Part shown: positions 5,254 through 8,879 of the stretch, piece after piece
Numbering within the stretch: the stretch's first letter is position 1
Layout of the letters: the number at the start of each line of letters is the position of its first letter
Origin: Streptomyces sp. NRRL WC-3618
Lineage (GTDB): Bacteria > Actinomycetota > Actinomycetes > Streptomycetales > Streptomycetaceae
NCBI RefSeq assembly: GCF_001280005.1
Contig: NZ_LGDW01000117.1
Location: 1 to 8,879 of the forward strand
DNA length: 8,879 nucleotides
Direction: 5' to 3'
Translations under genes and position numbers: made by a program
The notes under the pieces: generated by a model
Told to the model about the DNA's origin: nothing
The model's database searches: none
The model's input: the letters and a program-made list of their open reading frames with translations, nothing else

Positions 5254-6464
5254 GCCGTCTCCTTCGCGGGCGCGCCGATGGCGAGTTGCTCGAGGTGGGT
5301 GGCCGCCGCGAAAGCGCCTCCGGCGGCCCGGAACGCGGTACGGATCCGGGCCGCCGCGAAGCGGTAGCCGGGCTCGTGCAGTACGGCGTCGATCGCGGCG
5401 CCCAGTTTCGGCGCGGTGACCCGCCCGAACCGCACGCGGATGCCCGCCCCGGCCTCCACGACCTGTCCGGCGATCACGGGCTGGTCGTCCCGGATGGGCG
5501 CGACGACGAGCGGCACACCGTGCCAGAGCGCCTCGCACACGGTGTTGTGCCCGGCGTGGCAGACGACGGCGTCGACCCGTTCGAGAAGCGGGAGTTGGGG
5601 AACGGAGGGGACGATCAGCACATCCTTGTCGTCGCTCGCGCCCGCGCCGTCCCGGGTGCTCGCGAGTACGCCCGCCGGGTCGACGATCACCGTCTGCATC
5701 GGGTCCGCCCGTTCACGCGCCACCACCAGACACTCCGTCAGGAAGCGTGCGCCCACATCGGTGTTGGCGGTGCCGAGGGTGACGAGGGTCGTGGCGCGGG
5801 CGGGGTCGAGCCAGTCCCAGGGGAAGCCGGTCGGGGCGGGGCGATCGGCGACGGACGGGCCGACGTAGCGGATCTGGTCGCCCGTCCGGGCCTGCGCGCC
5901 GACGAACTCCGGTGTGCTGAAGGCGAGTACGAGGTGCGGGGAGAACCGGGGGTCGGCGGTGCTCGCGGGATCGCCGATCCGGACCCGGAGCCCGGCGAGC
6001 AGCTCGTCCAGCCACTCGGCGACCTTGGGCATGCCGGACAGGACGTCGGTGAACTCGGCGGAGGTGGTGGCCGAGGTGGCCCACGGCAGGCCCAGCCGCT
6101 CGGCGACGAGGCTCCCGGCGAGGGCCTGTTGGTCGGCGACGATGGCGTCCGGTGCGAACTCCCCGACGGCGGCGGCGACTCCGGGGGCCATCTCCTCGGC
6201 GAGCGGGGCGAGGAACCGTTCCCAGAGGAACTTCAGCGCCTCGGGTCCCCGCATGTCCGGCGGCCGTACGCCGTCCCCGGCGCCGGGGACGGGCCCGGCG
6301 CACGGGTAGACGGTGGCGTCCTTACCGGCGAGCCGTTTCACAAGTCCCGGATCGGCGCATGCCCACGCCAACCCGTGTCCGCGTGCGCCGAGTTCGGCGG
6401 CGACCCCGACAGCCGGGTTGATGTGTCCGACGAGCGGCGGCACGACGAACAGGAACCGGCTCAC
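5250..6464 (-). CDS. GT1 / MGT-family glycosyltransferase
   Basis: Predicted 404-residue GT-B enzyme that transfers a sugar from an NDP-sugar to a small-molecule acceptor in the cytoplasm, similar to macrolide and carotenoid glycosyltransferases. The N-terminal domain begins FLFVVPPLVGHINP with the likely catalytic base His14; Asp111 in VADQQ is the expected partner. The C-terminal donor domain starts near TTLVTLGTANTDVG (225-238). It has the PSPG-like block VPQLPLLERVDAVVCHAGHN (288-307), HGVPLVVAPIRDDQ (315-328) and a Gly-rich GAGIRV, all intact. The GTG at 6464 forms a 4-nt GTGA overlap with the hydrolase stop. Its Shine-Dalgarno is a weak GGGGGCGG, so it likely relies on coupling. In context it should decorate the polyketide. 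No deoxysugar genes are in view, so the donor may be a common NDP-sugar, but neighbours outside the window could change that. Confidence 0.93.
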   Translation of the reverse strand: MSRFLFVVPPLVGHINPAVGVAAELGARGHGLAWACADPGLVKRLAGKDATVYPCAGPVPGAGDGVRPPDMRGPEALKFLWERFLAPLAEEMAPGVAAAVGEFAPDAIVADQQALAGSLVAERLGLPWATSATTSAEFTDVLSGMPKVAEWLDELLAGLRVRIGDPASTADPRFSPHLVLAFSTPEFVGAQARTGDQIRYVGPSVADRPAPTGFPWDWLDPARATTLVTLGTANTDVGARFLTECLVVARERADPMQTVIVDPAGVLASTRDGAGASDDKDVLIVPSVPQLPLLERVDAVVCHAGHNTVCEALWHGVPLVVAPIRDDQPVIAGQVVEAGAGIRVRFGRVTAPKLGAAIDAVLHEPGYRFAAARIRTAFRAAGGAFAAATHLEQLAIGAPAKETA

Positions 6465-7288
6465 CGCGCGTCCGCCCCCGCCAGTTGCACCGGCGCGGCC
6501 GACCCGAGGATGAGGGACAGGATGTGCCCGCCGACCGTCCCCGACGCCTCGACGAGCACGGAGTGTTCGTGCCCCGGTACGACGACGGTCCGGCAGTCGG
6601 GCAGTACGGACTCCAACCAGGGTGCCAGGTCGGCCAGGTCCGAGTCGCCCCCGTACACACCAAGTACCGGGCAGCGTACGGAACTTATCTCGGCCTCGGT
6701 CAGTACGCGGCTGGCCGGGATGTCCTGGGCGAGCGTCGTCTCGCGGGCCAGTCGGGCGGCGCCCTTGGCGAGGCGGGCGGTGTTCTGGCTGCGGTTGGCG
6801 GTGATCCAGGCGATGGCGTCGGCCTCGTTGTGGGCGAGTTCGTGCAGGACGCGGCCGAGGATGCCGTCGAGTTTGCCGGCCCAGGCGGCGGTGGCCGGTT
6901 CCGACTCGATGAGGGTGACGCTGGTGGTGCGCTCGGGGTGGCGGGCGGCGTATCCGAACGCGACTGTCCCACCGTAGGAGTTACCGACGAGATGGACCGG
7001 GCCGGTCACCTCCAGACGGTCGAGAAGGGCCTCCAGGTCGTCGATGCTGTCGTCGAGGGTGTAGCCGGTGGCGGGGCGGGTGGAGCGGCCGTGGCCGCGC
7101 AGGTCGTACATGACGACGTCGATGCCGGAGGCGGCGAACGCCGGTGCCACGGTGAAGTAGTAGCTGGCCAGGCTGTCGGTGAGGAGGCCGTGCACGAGGA
7201 CGGCGGTCGCGGTGACGGGGCGGTCGCCGCGCGGGCCGATGCGCTGGGCGTGCAGCTTGAGGCCGCCGCCGAGGTCGACGATCGCCAT
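6461..7288 (-). CDS. Alpha/beta hydrolase
   Basis: Predicted 275-residue alpha/beta-hydrolase fold enzyme. The oxyanion-side motif is VLVHGLL (30-36), followed by MYDLRGHGRST (60-70) and the nucleophile elbow GNSYGG with Ser104. The acid is probably Asp217 in YGGDSD (212-217) and the base His242 in PGHEHSVLVE (238-247), so a full triad is present. A cap region lies at about 130-200. The fold does not reveal the substrate: it could be a thioesterase releasing chains from the neighbouring ACP, an editing hydrolase, or an esterase or C-C hydrolase. Its place directly after the ACP gene favours a chain-release role (inference). The ATG at 7288 follows the ACP stop by 2 nt, with GGAGG (7303-7299) 10 nt upstream. 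No signal peptide is seen. Confidence 0.92.
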   Translation of the reverse strand: MAIVDLGGGLKLHAQRIGPRGDRPVTATAVLVHGLLTDSLASYYFTVAPAFAASGIDVVMYDLRGHGRSTRPATGYTLDDSIDDLEALLDRLEVTGPVHLVGNSYGGTVAFGYAARHPERTTSVTLIESEPATAAWAGKLDGILGRVLHELAHNEADAIAWITANRSQNTARLAKGAARLARETTLAQDIPASRVLTEAEISSVRCPVLGVYGGDSDLADLAPWLESVLPDCRTVVVPGHEHSVLVEASGTVGGHILSLILGSAAPVQLAGADAR

Positions 7289-7290
7289 GG

Positions 7291-7620
7291 TCAGCTCGCC
7301 TCCGTCGCCTTGAGACTGGCGACGACGTGCTCGACGAGCCGGCCGACGGTGAGTTCGATGATCTCGTCGAACTCCATGCCGGCGAGGAACTCCGCGAAGT
7401 TGACCCGGTTGCCGTACTTCTCCTCCAGCAGCCCGGCCAGGGTCACCAGGTCGATGCTCTCCAGCTCCAGGTCGCGGTTGAAGGTGGTGTCCATCCGGAT
7501 CTCGACGTCGTCGAGGCCGTACTCGTCGAGGAGGGTCGCGAGCATGGCCGTGATGTCGGCGAGCACCGCCTCCTCATCGTCGACACCGGTTCCGGTTCTG
7601 TGCCCGTTGAGGCTGGTCAT
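7291..7620 (-). CDS. Discrete acyl carrier protein
   Basis: Predicted 109-residue stand-alone carrier protein that holds acyl or polyketide intermediates on a phosphopantetheine arm. The attachment site is Ser55 in LELESIDLV (51-59), an ESID form of the usual DSL motif. Acidic helices typical of ACPs flank it (17-32, 54-69, 85-104), after a short Gly/Thr-rich N-terminal extension. It is longer than a standard ACP of about 80 residues. The ATG at 7620 has GGGGAG (7634-7629) 8 nt upstream and lies 14 nt after the PKS stop, so the two are cotranscribed. The PPTase domain fused to the PKS just upstream is the obvious candidate to activate it. Confidence 0.93.
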   Translation of the reverse strand: MTSLNGHRTGTGVDDEEAVLADITAMLATLLDEYGLDDVEIRMDTTFNRDLELESIDLVTLAGLLEEKYGNRVNFAEFLAGMEFDEIIELTVGRLVEHVVASLKATEAS

Positions 7621-7634
7621 CGCTCCAACTCCCC

Positions 7635-8879
7635 TTAGTTTGCTGCACTTTGTTCGGTCGCGACTTCTTCGGCCGGTCCGGTTGTCCAGGCCACGACGTA
7701 CTCCCGGTCAGGCAATCCGGGGGGATTGCCGGTCTGCTCGCAGTGCACGGTGTAGGCGGGCGCGAGCCGCCCGGAGACCGTGAGGCGGGCGCCCCCGTCC
7801 GTGGACTCCCGCACCACGAAGTCCCTTGGCCTGCCGCCGAATCCGGTGCCCTCCGCCTTCGCGACGGCTTCCTTGGCGGCCCAGAAGCGGGTGAACCAGA
7901 GCGCTTGGGACTCGCCGGTTGCGGCCGACCGGGCACGCAGGAGGGCGAGTTCGGCCGAGGTGAGGGCGGTGGTCAGGGTCGAGGCGTCCCGGTCGACGAC
8001 CTCCTCGATGTCGATCCCGGGCCCGGTGGTCGTCCCTGTTCCCGTGGCGGATCCGGGCCGGTGCGGCCGTACGATCGCCACACCCGCCTCGGCCCGGTGG
8101 GCCAGCGAGATGTCCAGCGGGGGCAGGGTCCTGCCGTGCACCCCGGTGACGTACGGCCGCCCGGTCGGGTCGTTGTGCACCCGGATCTCCGCCGGGAACA
8201 CGTCCCCCTCGCCCTCCTGGTCCCAGAGCCACCGCCGTACGGCGTCCTTCGCCGCGATCCGGCCGAGCAGCCACTGCCGGCGACCGCGCGGCGCGTGCCG
8301 CTCGTACTGTGAACGCTCGTCTCCGCCAAGCGAGTTGCGCATGATGAGGTCGCGCGAGGCGAGGTCGGGCCAGCGTTCGTGGAGCAGTACCCAGCCGCCC
8401 GGCCGCGCCTCGGAGAGGGTGTTGCGCTCGGGGAAGCGTTCGACGGGCCTGGTCTGCGGGTCGTTGTCGAAGCGCCGGTCCTGCCAGCCACTCAGCACGG
8501 CCCAGACCTGGCCGCTGACGGTCAGTTGGACGTCGGCTTCGAGGACGGTGTCGGTGAGCGAGGTGATCCGGATGAAGCAGTCGACGTCGGTGCCGGGGTC
8601 GGGATGCGGCCCGTAGAACCGCATCTCGCGCATCCCGACCGGGAACACGACCGTCCGCTCGGTGCGGGTCGCCATGATCCAGTACCCGAGGATCTGTCCG
8701 ACGTTGTCGAGGAGCGAACCGGGCGCGGGCGGGGTCGTGATGACTCCCCGTACGTGCGCCTCGCCCAGCGCGGTGAGCTCGGTGACTCCCTGGAACGCCG
8801 GGCCGTGGAACATCCAGCGCTCCGAGTAGAGCTGGGCCGCGGTGTGGTCGGGGATGCGTTCGGTTTCGGTGGTGGGGGC
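7635..8879 (-). CDS. Type I polyketide synthase, C-terminal part: dehydratase then 4'-phosphopantetheinyl transferase (partial)
   Basis: The last 414 residues of a protein whose start lies beyond the right edge; the frame is open to base 8879, and the Met at 8813 is internal. The visible part begins in a PKS dehydratase. YSERWMFHGPAFQGV (coding 8828-8784) and LLDNVGQ (8714-8694) match its second hot-dog half, with the DxxxQ catalytic Asp and Gln. After a linker of about 60 residues comes a Sfp/AcpS-superfamily phosphopantetheinyl transferase: WLLGRIAAKDAVRRWL, DISLAHRAEAGVAIV, GIDIEE (Asp codon 8012-8010, Glu 8006-8004, magnesium ligands) and WAAKEAVAKAEGTGFGG (catalytic-site Lys codon 7874-7872). 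Both domains look intact. DH-PPTase tails are known from enediyne-type and related iterative PKSs, so KS, AT and KR domains are expected upstream. It ends with TAA, 14 nt before the ACP gene. Confidence 0.93.
   Translation of the reverse strand, partial: APTTETERIPDHTAAQLYSERWMFHGPAFQGVTELTALGEAHVRGVITTPPAPGSLLDNVGQILGYWIMATRTERTVVFPVGMREMRFYGPHPDPGTDVDCFIRITSLTDTVLEADVQLTVSGQVWAVLSGWQDRRFDNDPQTRPVERFPERNTLSEARPGGWVLLHERWPDLASRDLIMRNSLGGDERSQYERHAPRGRRQWLLGRIAAKDAVRRWLWDQEGEGDVFPAEIRVHNDPTGRPYVTGVHGRTLPPLDISLAHRAEAGVAIVRPHRPGSATGTGTTTGPGIDIEEVVDRDASTLTTALTSAELALLRARSAATGESQALWFTRFWAAKEAVAKAEGTGFGGRPRDFVVRESTDGGARLTVSGRLAPAYTVHCEQTGNPPGLPDREYVVAWTTGPAEEVATEQSAAN

Noticed and set aside
3847..7783. 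Very long plus-strand open frames opposite the PKS operon
   Set aside because: They are Gly/Arg/Val-rich complements of five well-supported minus-strand genes, with no plausible products.
8747..8813. Gene start at the Met codon 8813
   Set aside because: The frame continues to the window end and the codons before this Met encode the conserved YSERW that precedes FHGPAFQ in dehydratases, so the Met is internal.
7635..8879. Calling the locus an enediyne cluster
   Set aside because: A DH-PPTase tail alone is not diagnostic. No E3/E4/E5-type genes or hot-dog thioesterase E10 are visible, and the carrier protein is discrete.
4132..8879. bldA (TTA codon) control of the operon
   Set aside because: I found no in-frame TTA codon in the visible parts of the five genes; the one TAA on the plus strand near 4508 is out of frame.

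Overview
The window is very GC-rich, its codons end almost always in G or C, and its genes are densely packed with GTG starts and 4-nt stop/start overlaps. Together with the gene content (transmembrane Ser/Thr kinase, Ub-Mut7C protein, type I PKS cluster) this points to Streptomyces or a close actinomycete. No tRNA, rRNA, CRISPR array, insertion sequence or phage gene was seen.

Left part (1-3884). A probable Pro-rich gene start runs off the left edge on the minus strand. Next is a minus-strand Ser/Thr protein kinase with one membrane span and a cysteine-containing extracellular part. It is divergent from a plus-strand protein that joins a ubiquitin-like domain to a Mut7-C RNase domain. That gene is followed on the same strand by a multi-pass membrane protein of the LPG-synthase-TM (flippase-like) family. 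These look like ordinary chromosomal genes and have no evident link to the right-hand part.

Middle (3885-4131). A convergent 247-nt intergenic region is full of inverted repeats: two mutually exclusive GC hairpins, a 53-nt near-perfect palindrome, a second hairpin-forming block, and a terminator-like hairpin over the end of the right-hand operon.

Right part (4132-8879). Five minus-strand genes form one tightly coupled operon. In transcription order they are: the C-terminal end of a type I polyketide synthase (dehydratase half, then a fused phosphopantetheinyl transferase), a discrete acyl carrier protein, an alpha/beta hydrolase, a GT1/MGT-type glycosyltransferase, and a zinc-ribbon SAM methyltransferase. 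The simplest reading (inference) is that the PKS activates its stand-alone ACP with its own PPTase domain and builds a reduced or polyene chain. The hydrolase may release or edit the chain, the glycosyltransferase adds a sugar, and the methyltransferase modifies the sugar or aglycone. The rest of the PKS (KS, AT, KR expected) and the operon promoter lie beyond the right edge. I could not match this cluster to a named natural product.
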